Source of the DNA: Nocardioides sp.
GTDB lineage: Bacteria > Actinomycetota > Actinomycetes > Propionibacteriales > Nocardioidaceae
Assembly: GCA_021731205.1 (NCBI GenBank)
Contig: JAKFXV010000320.1
Span: forward strand, 1-18,781
DNA length: 18,781 nt
Direction: 5' to 3'
A program made the translations under genes and the position numbers. The notes below the pieces were generated by a model. That model worked only from the letters and a program-made list of their open reading frames with translations. It was not told the DNA's origin and searched no databases. This document shows, piece after piece, positions 7,983 to 15,062 of this stretch; the first letter of the stretch is position 1, and the number at the start of each line of letters is the position of its first letter.

Positions 7983-8544
7983 CCAGACCCAGGAAGTTGG
8001 TGATCATCGCGGCGCCGTGCTCGGACAGGATCGACTCCGGGTGGAACTGCACGCCCTCGAGGGGGAGGCTGATGTGCCGGACTCCCTGCACGACACCATC
8101 GCTCGAACGCGCGGTCACGACGAGGCAATCGGGAACCCGGGTCGCGTGCAGGGAGTGGTAGCGCACGGCCGCGAAGCCCTGGGGCACGCCGTGGAACACT
8201 CCTCGCCCGTCGTGGTCGATCTGCACCACCCGACCGTGAGCAGGCGCGCCGCGCTCGACCGTGCCGCCGTACGACGTGACGAGGCCCTGCATCCCCAGGC
8301 ACACTCCGAACACTGGTCGCGTCCCGGCGAGGAGCACCTCGCCCCCGACGGAGAAGTCGGCTGGTTCCGCCGGGTGCCCCGGGCCAGGCGAGAGCACCAC
8401 GAAGTCGTGCGCGAGAACCTCATCGGCGGTGACCTGGTCGTGTTGTACGACGCGCGGTGCGGCCCCAGCGACAGCGGCGATCAGGTGCACGAGGTTGTAG
8501 GTGTAGGAGTCGTAGTGATCCACCACGACGACATCGGCTCCCAC
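7963..8544 (-). CDS. pabA: Aminodeoxychorismate synthase glutamine amidotransferase
   Basis: This 193-residue class I glutamine amidotransferase has the catalytic triad Cys82 (GVCLGMQ), His168 and Glu170 (VQFHPES) and the oxyanion region SPGPGHP (52-58). It releases ammonia from glutamine and passes it to the adjacent PabB, whose start overlaps its end by 20 bp. In some bacteria one such subunit serves both PabB and TrpE; here the neighbouring synthase has its own fused amidotransferase, so a folate-dedicated role is more likely. The start is GTG at 8544, 9 bp after the upstream stop. No ribosome site of normal spacing is present, but TAGCCT sits 6 nt before the GTG, so the gene may have its own leaderless transcript. 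Confidence 0.9.
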   Translation of the reverse strand: MGADVVVVDHYDSYTYNLVHLIAAVAGAAPRVVQHDQVTADEVLAHDFVVLSPGPGHPAEPADFSVGGEVLLAGTRPVFGVCLGMQGLVTSYGGTVERGAPAHGRVVQIDHDGRGVFHGVPQGFAAVRYHSLHATRVPDCLVVTARSSDGVVQGVRHISLPLEGVQFHPESILSEHGAAMITNFLGLGGARRA

Positions 8545-8550
8545 CGGGTC

Positions 8551-8556
8551 AGGCTA
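8551..8556 (-). promoter_or_regulatory. Predicted -10 element of an internal leaderless pabA promoter, overlapping the upstream stop codon
   Basis: On the minus strand TAGCCT is followed by GACCCG and the pabA GTG. Its first three bases are the TAG stop codon of the fused synthase gene (8554-8556), so one sequence may serve as stop codon and promoter core. Confidence 0.5.
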
Positions 8557-10479
8557 GGGCCTCAGCAGGCCGCGCACGAGATCGTGCACGAGGTCGTAGC
8601 CGCGCTCGGTCAGGATCGACTCGGCATGGAACTGGACACCGCGATAGTGCGGACCTTCGATCAGGTGGATGTCCCCGGTCTCCGGGTCGGTCTGCACGAC
8701 AACGTCGGCGGAGACCTCGGCGGGCAAGACGCCGCCCTCCGCCCGGCCGACGAAGGTGTTGTAGAAGCCCACCCGCTCGATCCGGCCGTTGATCGAGACC
8801 GGCGACTGGGTGCCCTGGAAGACGATGTCCTTGAACGCCAGCGGGATGCCGAGCCGCTGACACAGGGTCTGGTGACCCAGGCACACCGCGAGGAAGGGGA
8901 TGCGGTGCGCCAGCAGGTGGTCGACCGCACGACGCAGGGTCGCGATCTTGGGGTCGTCGCCGTCGCGCGGATCGCCGGGCCCGGGACCCACGATGACCAG
9001 ATCCCACGATCCGAACCAACCCTCCAGCTCCGCCGGCAGGTCGGTGTGCCGCACGATGTCGGCCGTCATCCCCAGCACCGCGAGCACGTGCCGCAGCATC
9101 CGGACGAAGTCGTCCTCGCCGTCGATGATCACGGCCTTCAGGCCCGTGAGCCAGGGCTCGGGCGGTGCCCCCGCCTGATCGGTGAGCCAGAACGTCGAGA
9201 GACGGCGGTTGCGCGAGTTGAGGGCGATCAGCACATCCTCGTCGCGGGTCAGGGCCGCGATGTCCTCAGCCGGTTGCGGCGCAGCCGGCACCAGGCCGAA
9301 CGCCGACAAGATGCCCCCGGCCTTGGCCCAGGTCTCGGCGACCTCGTAGGCCGGTTGGGAGTCGCGCACGAGGGTGGCGCCGGCCGTGACGCGCAGGTTG
9401 CCCGCCAGGTCGACGTCGGCCGTGCGGATCACGATCGGACTGTCCGCGGTGGGCTCCCCCGCTGGGTCTCGGCCGAGCAGGGCAAGCGCTCCGGCGTAGT
9501 AGGCGCGGCCGACCGACTCGTACTCCTCGATCAGCCGGCAGGCGTTCTCGACCGGGCTGCCGGTCACGGTGGCGGCGAACATCGTGTCGCGCAGGACCTC
9601 CCGGATGTCGCGTCGGGTGCGGCCGGCGAGGAGGTACTCCGTGTGGATCAGGTGGGTCATCGGCTTGAGGAACGGTCCGACCACCTGGCCGCCCTCGTGG
9701 CAGATGTCGCACATCATCTTGAGCTCTTCGTCGACGACCATGAAGAGCTCGTAGATCTCTTTCTCGTCGGCCAGGAAGTCCAACAGGGCGGGCTTCACCC
9801 CCACCGTTTCGTCCCGGGGGATGCGGAAGGTGCCCGAGATCGGGTTCATCCGGACGTCGCCGCCGCGCACGCTGACGTGCCGCTCGGGGCTGGCACCGAT
9901 GAGATACCGATCACCGGTGAAGAAGAGATAGGTCCAATAGGCTCCCCGCTCCCGGGCCAGCAGTCGCCGGAAGACCGTGAGCGCGCGCGCCTGGTCCCAC
10001 TCGGCGAGGACCGCGCGATAGTTGCGGCCGATGACGAGGTTGGCGCCCTCGCCCTGCCCGATCTCGTCGCGGATGATCGCCTCGACCACCTCGCCGTACT
10101 CCGCGTCGGAGGTCTCGAAACCGCCCCGGTCGGCGAACTCGATCTCTCCCTCGGGCAACGCCGACAGGACGTCCGCCAGTGGCACCTCGACCTCGCTGTC
10201 GATGTCCACCACCACGAGGGGGGTGCCGTCGTCGTTCGCCCGGAACCCGCGCTCAGAGATCTGCCGGAACGGGATCGCCAGCAGGCGGTCGAAGCGCCGC
10301 CCCTCTGTGGGCACGCCTTGTTCGAGCGGCACGTCCAACAGCGACGCCACCTCGCCTCTTTGGCCCCCGAGCAGCGTCACCGTTTCGGAGTCCCGCAACC
10401 GGATCGCCGCCCACGCGGGATGCTTGACCAGCTCGTCCAGTCGGGCGCGAGCTTCGGCGGGGCCGGTCGAGCGAGGCAT
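8554..10479 (-). CDS. Fused anthranilate synthase / ADIC synthase (TrpEG- or PhzE-like)
   Basis: This 641-residue single-chain enzyme joins a chorismate-binding domain (about 1-395) to a class I glutamine amidotransferase (about 447-640; Cys533 in VCLGHQ, His618 and Glu620 in QFHAES). The synthase half has GQGEGANLVI (141-150), IGASPERH (194-201), MNPISGT (211-217) and TVTGSPVENACRLI. PISGT lacks the PabB lysine, which points to 2-amination of chorismate. Remembered PhzE sequences share GEGAN, MNPISGT and overall length, so ADIC synthase activity is possible, but no phenazine genes lie nearby; many actinomycetes also use this fused type as an anthranilate synthase. A short N-terminus precedes the domain. 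The ATG at 10479 has TAGGGT 6 nt upstream, suggesting a leaderless mRNA without a trp-type attenuator. Confidence 0.85.
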   Translation of the reverse strand: MPRSTGPAEARARLDELVKHPAWAAIRLRDSETVTLLGGQRGEVASLLDVPLEQGVPTEGRRFDRLLAIPFRQISERGFRANDDGTPLVVVDIDSEVEVPLADVLSALPEGEIEFADRGGFETSDAEYGEVVEAIIRDEIGQGEGANLVIGRNYRAVLAEWDQARALTVFRRLLARERGAYWTYLFFTGDRYLIGASPERHVSVRGGDVRMNPISGTFRIPRDETVGVKPALLDFLADEKEIYELFMVVDEELKMMCDICHEGGQVVGPFLKPMTHLIHTEYLLAGRTRRDIREVLRDTMFAATVTGSPVENACRLIEEYESVGRAYYAGALALLGRDPAGEPTADSPIVIRTADVDLAGNLRVTAGATLVRDSQPAYEVAETWAKAGGILSAFGLVPAAPQPAEDIAALTRDEDVLIALNSRNRRLSTFWLTDQAGAPPEPWLTGLKAVIIDGEDDFVRMLRHVLAVLGMTADIVRHTDLPAELEGWFGSWDLVIVGPGPGDPRDGDDPKIATLRRAVDHLLAHRIPFLAVCLGHQTLCQRLGIPLAFKDIVFQGTQSPVSINGRIERVGFYNTFVGRAEGGVLPAEVSADVVVQTDPETGDIHLIEGPHYRGVQFHAESILTERGYDLVHDLVRGLLRP

Positions 10480-10637
10480 ATGCAGACCCTACGGCGCCGG
10501 ACCGCCCCGAGGCGGCGCGGGTGGAAAACTGGAATGGCGTGCCAGCGCCACCTGGGCGGCCACGGACTGAGTTCTGTGGAGGCTTCCTGGCGTCGACTGC
10601 CGGTTCGCCCGGCATCTCTTGAGGTGAGCCCCAGGTC
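10480..10637. other. Intergenic region between the helD-like gene and the fused synthase gene, left part
   Basis: No gene is visible here. It holds three short inverted repeats: CCGCC/GGCGG at 10502-10515, TGGCG/CGCCA at 10535-10550 and GCCGG/CCGGC at 10599-10613. The last could end helD transcription, but no clear T-run follows on the minus strand. The first overlaps where a -35 for the downstream gene would lie. Confidence 0.4.
10486..10491 (-). promoter_or_regulatory. Predicted -10 element of a leaderless promoter for the fused synthase gene
   Basis: On the minus strand TAGGGT is followed by CTGCAT and the ATG at 10479. The hexamer is identical to the one before the holin-like gene, at the same spacing. 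Confidence 0.6.
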
Positions 10638-10700
10638 AACTGACGCCTCGACGCGAACAACTGACGCGTGGGCGAGATTAAGTGACGCCTCGGCGGTTAG
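10638..10700. repeat. Three tandem 21-bp repeats, helically phased
   Basis: Units begin at 10638, 10659 and 10680 with AACTGACGC, AACTGACGC and AAGTGACGC. Units 1 and 3 match at 15 of 21 positions; unit 2 shares mainly the 9-bp core. The 21-bp period is two helical turns, so the cores face the same side of the DNA. The third unit contains the stop codon of the helD-like gene (10697-10699). Position is about 150-220 bp upstream of the fused synthase start. Confidence 0.7.
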
Positions 10701-12916
10701 GAGGTGGTGGACGAGATGGTGGTGAGGAGCTGGGTCGCGCGGGTGAGTACGACGTACAACGTCGCTTTGCCGGTGACCGACTCCGCCTCGATGCCCGCCG
10801 GATCCACGACGACGATCGCGTCGAACTCGAGGCCCTTGGTGTCCCGCCCGGTCAGCACGACGATGCGATCCTCGCCCGACGGGGCCACCGACGAGTCGAT
10901 AGCCGCCCGCGCCCCGGGGGCGTCGGCTGCGAACTCCGGCCACCCCGCCAGCCACGAGTTCACCTCCGAACGCCGCGCAGCGGGTACGACGATCGCGACG
11001 GTCCCCTCGACCCGGTCGGCAACTGCGGCCACCTCCGTGCGCGTCGCCTCGGCCAGGTCGCCGACATCGGTGAGCACTCGCGGCGACACCCCGGTCGCGC
11101 GGATCGCCGTCGGGAGGTCCGCCGCGAGTCCGACCCTCTCGGCGTACGCCGCCGCGTGGGCATAGATCTCCGCCGAGTTGCGGTAGTTGGTGGAGAGGTG
11201 GAACTCGTGCACAGGCTTGCCGTCCAGGGCCTCGGCACGCGCAGCCGCGGCCTCGACTGGCCACGGCCACGACGATTGCGCTGGATCACCGACCACCGTC
11301 CAGGTCGCCGTACGTCCGCGCCGCGCCACCATCCGCCACTGCATCGGGGTCAGGTCCTGCGCCTCGTCGATCAGCACATGGGCGAACCCGTCGTCCTCGA
11401 TCCGGTGGGTCGGCGGCGTCCAGGCCCGCCCACTGGGGGCGTACTCCCGGTCGGAAGCCGTGGTCAGCTCCTGGAGGTCGACGCCCTCCGCAAACACGAT
11501 GTCGTCGGCCAGCGTCCGGTCCTCGGTGTACTTCGCCGGGATGTCGCCGAGGGCATAGCGCAGTTCGTCGACCAACGGCACGTCCTCCACCGAGAGCGAC
11601 CCATCGGCGGCCCACGACTTGAGCAGCAGCGACTGGTCGTCGGCCGAGATCACCCCCTCGCCGACCCGGGCCAAGAAGTCCGCCTCTCCGAGCCACCGCA
11701 ACACCTCGGCGGCCGCCAAAGGGGGCCACCACGCGGCCGCGAAGTCAACGAACGAGTCATCGGAGAGGAGTTCGTCGTCGAACGCCTCTCGGCCGCGGTC
11801 CAGCCCCCGCTCGCTCGTGACCTGTCGCCACAAGACGTCCAGCAGCGCGTGCGCGATGCGAGGCAGCTGCCGATTGCGCTGCCCTTGCGACATCAGCTGA
11901 CGGCGCAGCTGTCCGAGTCGGCGCTGATCCAGGACCAGCGTGTTGTCCCGCCAGAACAGCCGGAACTCTCGCGGGCTCCCCGGGGCATGTTGGCGCGCGA
12001 CCCGCCGCATCAACTCCACCATCCGCGCCGAACCCTTCACGTCCGCCGCCGCCGGGTCGTCGTGCCGGGTCCCCCGGATCCCGTCGACCACCTCGCCGAG
12101 GGACCGCAGGGCCACTGCGGTCTCACCCAGCGACGGCAACACCCGCTCGATGTAGCGCATGAACACGCCGCTCGGTCCCACGATCAGCACCCCGCCGCCC
12201 TCGTAGCGGCGGCGATCGCTGTAGAGGAGGTACGCCGCGCGGTGCAGCGCGACGACTGTCTTGCCGGTCCCCGGTCCCCCCGAGATCGACACCACGCCCT
12301 TGAGGGGCGCTCGGATCGCCTGGTCCTGCTCGGCCTGGATCGTGGCAACGATCGAGTGCATGGAGCGATCCCGAGCCCGCGTGAGCTGCGCCATCAGCGC
12401 GCCCTCACCGACGATGGGGAGCTCGGTGTCAACCGAGGCGTCGAGCAACTCGTCCTGCAGGGCCGTCACCGTCGAACCGGTGCAGCGCAGTACCCGCCGC
12501 CGAATCACGTCCTGCGGCGTGGCCGCGGTGGCCTGGTAGAACACCGCCGCGGCAGGCGCGCGCCAGTCAATGAGCAGGGTGTCCTTGCGGGCGTCGAGCA
12601 GCCCGATCCGGCCGATGTAGCGCGGCGCGCGGTCCACACTCGCGCGCAGGTCCAGCCGTCCGAACACCAGACCCTCGTGCGCCGCGTCGAGCTGGGCGAT
12701 CCGTTTGGCCGCCTGGAACACCATCGCATCCCGCTCGACGAGGCCACCCTCATGGCCCAGCCGGGCTCGGCTGTGGCCCTCGCGAGCCAATGCCTGAGCC
12801 GCCTTGGCCGAGTCGGCCAACTGTTGATACACCCGGTCCACGACTCGTTGCTCGCGGGCCAGTTCGCCGGCCAACACTCGACCGGAATCCCCAGCATTGT
12901 CGGGGTCATCGATCAA
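10697..12916 (-). CDS. helD: HelD/HelR-like UvrD-superfamily ATPase that acts on RNA polymerase
   Basis: This 739-residue protein has an N-terminal arm likely to be coiled coil (about 15-75), then split RecA-like domains. Visible motifs are DWRAP (117-121), Walker A GGPGTGKT (213-220), motif II IDEAQDLTPMQW, VVGDPAQS, LSTNYRNS, DTKGLEFD and VLTRAT. This order and length fit actinobacterial HelD, which enters the RNA polymerase channels and releases stalled enzyme; some relatives (HelR) protect against rifamycins. Only TTG at 12916 is available as an upstream start, supported by AGGACGG 8 nt before it; the in-frame stop TAG at 12935-12937 limits extension, and GTG at residue 14 is an alternative. 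A plain UvrD/PcrA helicase is less likely. It is divergent from the antiporter. Confidence 0.88.
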   Translation of the reverse strand: MIDDPDNAGDSGRVLAGELAREQRVVDRVYQQLADSAKAAQALAREGHSRARLGHEGGLVERDAMVFQAAKRIAQLDAAHEGLVFGRLDLRASVDRAPRYIGRIGLLDARKDTLLIDWRAPAAAVFYQATAATPQDVIRRRVLRCTGSTVTALQDELLDASVDTELPIVGEGALMAQLTRARDRSMHSIVATIQAEQDQAIRAPLKGVVSISGGPGTGKTVVALHRAAYLLYSDRRRYEGGGVLIVGPSGVFMRYIERVLPSLGETAVALRSLGEVVDGIRGTRHDDPAAADVKGSARMVELMRRVARQHAPGSPREFRLFWRDNTLVLDQRRLGQLRRQLMSQGQRNRQLPRIAHALLDVLWRQVTSERGLDRGREAFDDELLSDDSFVDFAAAWWPPLAAAEVLRWLGEADFLARVGEGVISADDQSLLLKSWAADGSLSVEDVPLVDELRYALGDIPAKYTEDRTLADDIVFAEGVDLQELTTASDREYAPSGRAWTPPTHRIEDDGFAHVLIDEAQDLTPMQWRMVARRGRTATWTVVGDPAQSSWPWPVEAAAARAEALDGKPVHEFHLSTNYRNSAEIYAHAAAYAERVGLAADLPTAIRATGVSPRVLTDVGDLAEATRTEVAAVADRVEGTVAIVVPAARRSEVNSWLAGWPEFAADAPGARAAIDSSVAPSGEDRIVVLTGRDTKGLEFDAIVVVDPAGIEAESVTGKATLYVVLTRATQLLTTISSTTS

Positions 12917-13004
12917 CGACGAAACCGTCCTGTCCTACTCATGGATAGGGAATTGGGCAAGTCCACCATCGTACTCGTCGGTTCTCGGCATAGCGCCAAG
13001 GGTC

Positions 13005-13051
13005 CGCACGTTCCGCAGGTCTGTGGCGTGGTGCCGCATGCGGAACGTGCG
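13005..13051. promoter_or_regulatory. Perfect 13-bp inverted repeat between the helD-like gene and the antiporter
   Basis: CGCACGTTCCGCA (13005-13017) and its exact complement TGCGGAACGTGCG (13039-13051) flank a 21-bp spacer; arm centres are 34 bp apart. It covers about -89 to -43 of the predicted antiporter start and is upstream of the divergent helD-like gene, so a DNA operator is more likely than an RNA hairpin. The right arm also overlaps the palindrome CCGCATGCGG at 13034-13043. Confidence 0.65.
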
Positions 13052-13081
13052 AGATGGCGTCCGGCTCCGGACGGCGGGCCC

Positions 13082-13087
13082 CACAAT
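13082..13087 (+). promoter_or_regulatory. Predicted -10 element of a leaderless antiporter promoter
   Basis: CACAAT is followed by GGGTAC and the GTG at 13094. It matches the spacing of the other leaderless candidates, although the first base is C rather than T. Confidence 0.45.
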
Positions 13088-13093
13088 GGGTAC

Positions 13094-14965
13094 GTGGAAA
13101 CTGCGTTCTGGCTGGTCTGCCTCGCCGGCGTCGTGCTGGCGATCACCGGCGCCAGCGAACGCGCCGGGTGGCCGACGCCGCTGGTGCTGATCGCCGCGGG
13201 GATCTCGGCATCGTTCCTTCCGTTCGTCGAAGTCGTGCAACTCGACCAGGACATCGTGTTGTTCGGACTGCTCCCGCCCTTGTTGTACGCAGCTGCGTTG
13301 AACACGTCGCTGATCGACTTCAAGGCCAACCGGCGCCCGATCCTGTTGCTGTCGGTCGGGCTCGTCGCGTTCACGACAGTGGGCGTCGCTGTCGTCGTAC
13401 ACACCCTGATCGACGGAATCAGTTGGGCGGCGGCCCTGGCGATCGGGGCGGTCGTGGCGCCACCCGACGCCATCGCAGCCACCGCGATCGGCCGACGGAT
13501 CGGGTTGCCGCGCCGGCTGGTCAGCATCTTGGAGGGAGAGTCCCTCCTCAACGACGCGACCGCGCTCGTGGCGCTGCGGATGGCGATCGCGGCGTTGGCG
13601 GTGAGCGTCGAACCGATGGACGTCGCGGTCGACTTCGTCCGGGCTGCGGGAGGCGGAGTCCTGGTCGGGATAGCAGCGTTCGTCACGGTCGGCTGGCTGC
13701 GCACCCGCATCTCGGAGCCGTTGTTCGACAACTCGCTGTCGTTCATCACTCCGTTCGCGGCGTACGTCGCGGCGGAGGAGGTGCACGGCTCGGGTGTGAT
13801 CGCGGTCGTGGTCGCCGGCGTGCTCCTGGCTCACCGGGCACCGCAACACCAGACCGCCGCGTCGCGGGTCACCGAGCGGCACAACTGGCGGACGATCTCG
13901 TTCCTGCTCGAGCACGCCGTGTTCTTCGTAATCGGGCTCCAAGCGAGCTGGCTGTGGGAACGGGTGCCGGAAAGCGAGCTGGGAGGAGTCCAGATCGCGA
14001 CGGTGTGCGCCGCCGTGCTCGTCGCGATCATCTGCCTGCGCCTGGCGTGGGTCTTCCCGGCCCGCTATCTCCTGGTCCGCCCCGGTCCGGACAAGGAGAC
14101 GGGCACCGTCCCACCCTGGACCTACACCTTCGTGCTCGGTTGGGCCGGCATGCGCGGGGTGGTGACGCTGGCCGGCGCCTACCTCATCCCGGCCGACACC
14201 GAGCATCGCGAGGTGCTCCTGCTGATCGCCTTCTCGGCAGTGATCGGCACCTTGTTCCTTCAAGGTCTGTCGCTCCCCTGGGTCGCGCGCACGCTCGGCG
14301 TGCCACCCCCGGACCCGCTGACCGACGCCCTGGTGCGGGCGGAGTTGCTGCATCAGGCCTCCAACGCCGGGCTCGAACGGCTCGATCAGCTCGGCGAGGA
14401 CGACCCCCACGGCACCCATGCGCTGATCCGTGCCCGCGTCGAGCAGCGCAGCTTCGCCGCCTGGGAACAACTCGGTGCCGAGAGCGACGACGAAACCCCG
14501 AGCGAGGCATATCTACGCGTACGCCGACTGATGATCGACGCCGAGCGGGCCACCGTGCTGAAGGTGCGAGACTCGGGAACCGTCGCGTCCGACATCGTCA
14601 GTGAGGTGCTAGGCATGCTCGACATCGAGGAGTCAATGCTCGACGACGCGAGCCGAACACGTCGACACCCCAAGGCGCAGGTGTCCGCGCCGGCCAGATC
14701 AGACGCCTGCCCGGACCTCGCTGCGGCTTCCGGCGCGCCGACGCCGACAGTGCCCCAGCCCCGCGAGTGCGCTGAATGCCGGCGAGTCGGAACCACCTGG
14801 GTCCATCTTCGGATGTGCCTGACCTGCGGCATCGTCTCCTGCTGCGACTCCTCCCCGAGCCGGCACGCGACCGCCCACTTCGAGCAGTCGGCGCACCCGG
14901 TGATCATCTCGGCCGAGCCCAACGAGCACTGGCGCTGGTGCTACGTGCATCAACTCGTCGGCTGA
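13094..14965 (+). CDS. CPA1-family Na+/H+ antiporter with C-terminal UBP-type zinc finger
   Basis: This 623-residue membrane transporter exchanges monovalent cations for protons. The membrane domain (about 1-410) has many hydrophobic helices and CPA1 landmarks: LFGLLPPLLYAAALN (56-70), APPDAIAATAIG (122-133) and GESLLNDATALV (148-159) with the ion-site pair Asn153/Asp154. A cytoplasmic helical region follows (about 415-540). The last 66 residues form a zinc finger of the UBP type, with Cys559, Cys562, Cys575, Cys578, Cys583/584, His591, His595 and His601. That fusion occurs in other actinobacterial antiporters; its role is unknown. The start is GTG at 13094, the first start that matches the family N-terminus, with a -10-like CACAAT 6 nt upstream. 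Confidence 0.92.
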   Translation: METAFWLVCLAGVVLAITGASERAGWPTPLVLIAAGISASFLPFVEVVQLDQDIVLFGLLPPLLYAAALNTSLIDFKANRRPILLLSVGLVAFTTVGVAVVVHTLIDGISWAAALAIGAVVAPPDAIAATAIGRRIGLPRRLVSILEGESLLNDATALVALRMAIAALAVSVEPMDVAVDFVRAAGGGVLVGIAAFVTVGWLRTRISEPLFDNSLSFITPFAAYVAAEEVHGSGVIAVVVAGVLLAHRAPQHQTAASRVTERHNWRTISFLLEHAVFFVIGLQASWLWERVPESELGGVQIATVCAAVLVAIICLRLAWVFPARYLLVRPGPDKETGTVPPWTYTFVLGWAGMRGVVTLAGAYLIPADTEHREVLLLIAFSAVIGTLFLQGLSLPWVARTLGVPPPDPLTDALVRAELLHQASNAGLERLDQLGEDDPHGTHALIRARVEQRSFAAWEQLGAESDDETPSEAYLRVRRLMIDAERATVLKVRDSGTVASDIVSEVLGMLDIEESMLDDASRTRRHPKAQVSAPARSDACPDLAAASGAPTPTVPQPRECAECRRVGTTWVHLRMCLTCGIVSCCDSSPSRHATAHFEQSAHPVIISAEPNEHWRWCYVHQLVG

Positions 14966-14976
14966 CCCAGCCCTAC

Positions 14977-14996
14977 GACGCCAGCCACAAGGCGTC
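14977..14996 (+). terminator. Possible hairpin after the antiporter gene
   Basis: GACGCC and GGCGTC form a perfect 6-bp stem with an 8-nt loop, 11 bp after the stop codon. There is no T-run, so intrinsic termination is only a possibility. Confidence 0.35.
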
Positions 14997-15002
14997 CTCG
15001 AT

Positions 15003-15022
15003 CGAGACCTGACCGAGACCTG
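15003..15022. repeat. Pair of 9-bp direct repeats upstream of the oxidoreductase gene
   Basis: CGAGACCTG occurs at 15003-15011 and 15014-15022, an 11-bp period (about one helical turn). It lies just upstream of the predicted -35 of the oxidoreductase and could bind an activator or repressor. Confidence 0.5.
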
Positions 15023-15027
15023 GCGAA

Positions 15028-15056
15028 CACATCCAGCGGCCCGCCGGCACCGAACT
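15028..15056 (+). promoter_or_regulatory. Predicted SigK-type promoter of the oxidoreductase gene (leaderless)
   Basis: CACATCC (15028-15034), a 16-bp spacer and CGAACT (15051-15056) parallel the fasciclin promoter element CCAATCC-N16-CGAATA. The -10-like box is 6 nt before the ATG at 15063, so the transcript would start at or next to the initiation codon. Confidence 0.5.
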
Positions 15057-15062
15057 ACCGTC

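Noticed and set aside
7945..10725. A long open frame on the plus strand opposite pabB, pabA and the fused synthase
   Set aside because: It is antisense to three clear enzyme genes, has Arg/Gly/His-rich composition without domains, and is the expected mirror effect of high GC third positions.
12979..12999. Rifamycin-associated element upstream of the helD-like gene
   Set aside because: The imperfect repeat CTTGGC-N5-GCCGAG on the minus strand does not match the known element as I remember it.
10682..13093. About 800 extra codons open upstream of the antiporter in its frame
   Set aside because: They run antisense to the helD-like gene. The antiporter fold begins at 13094, where a start codon and a -10-like box are found.
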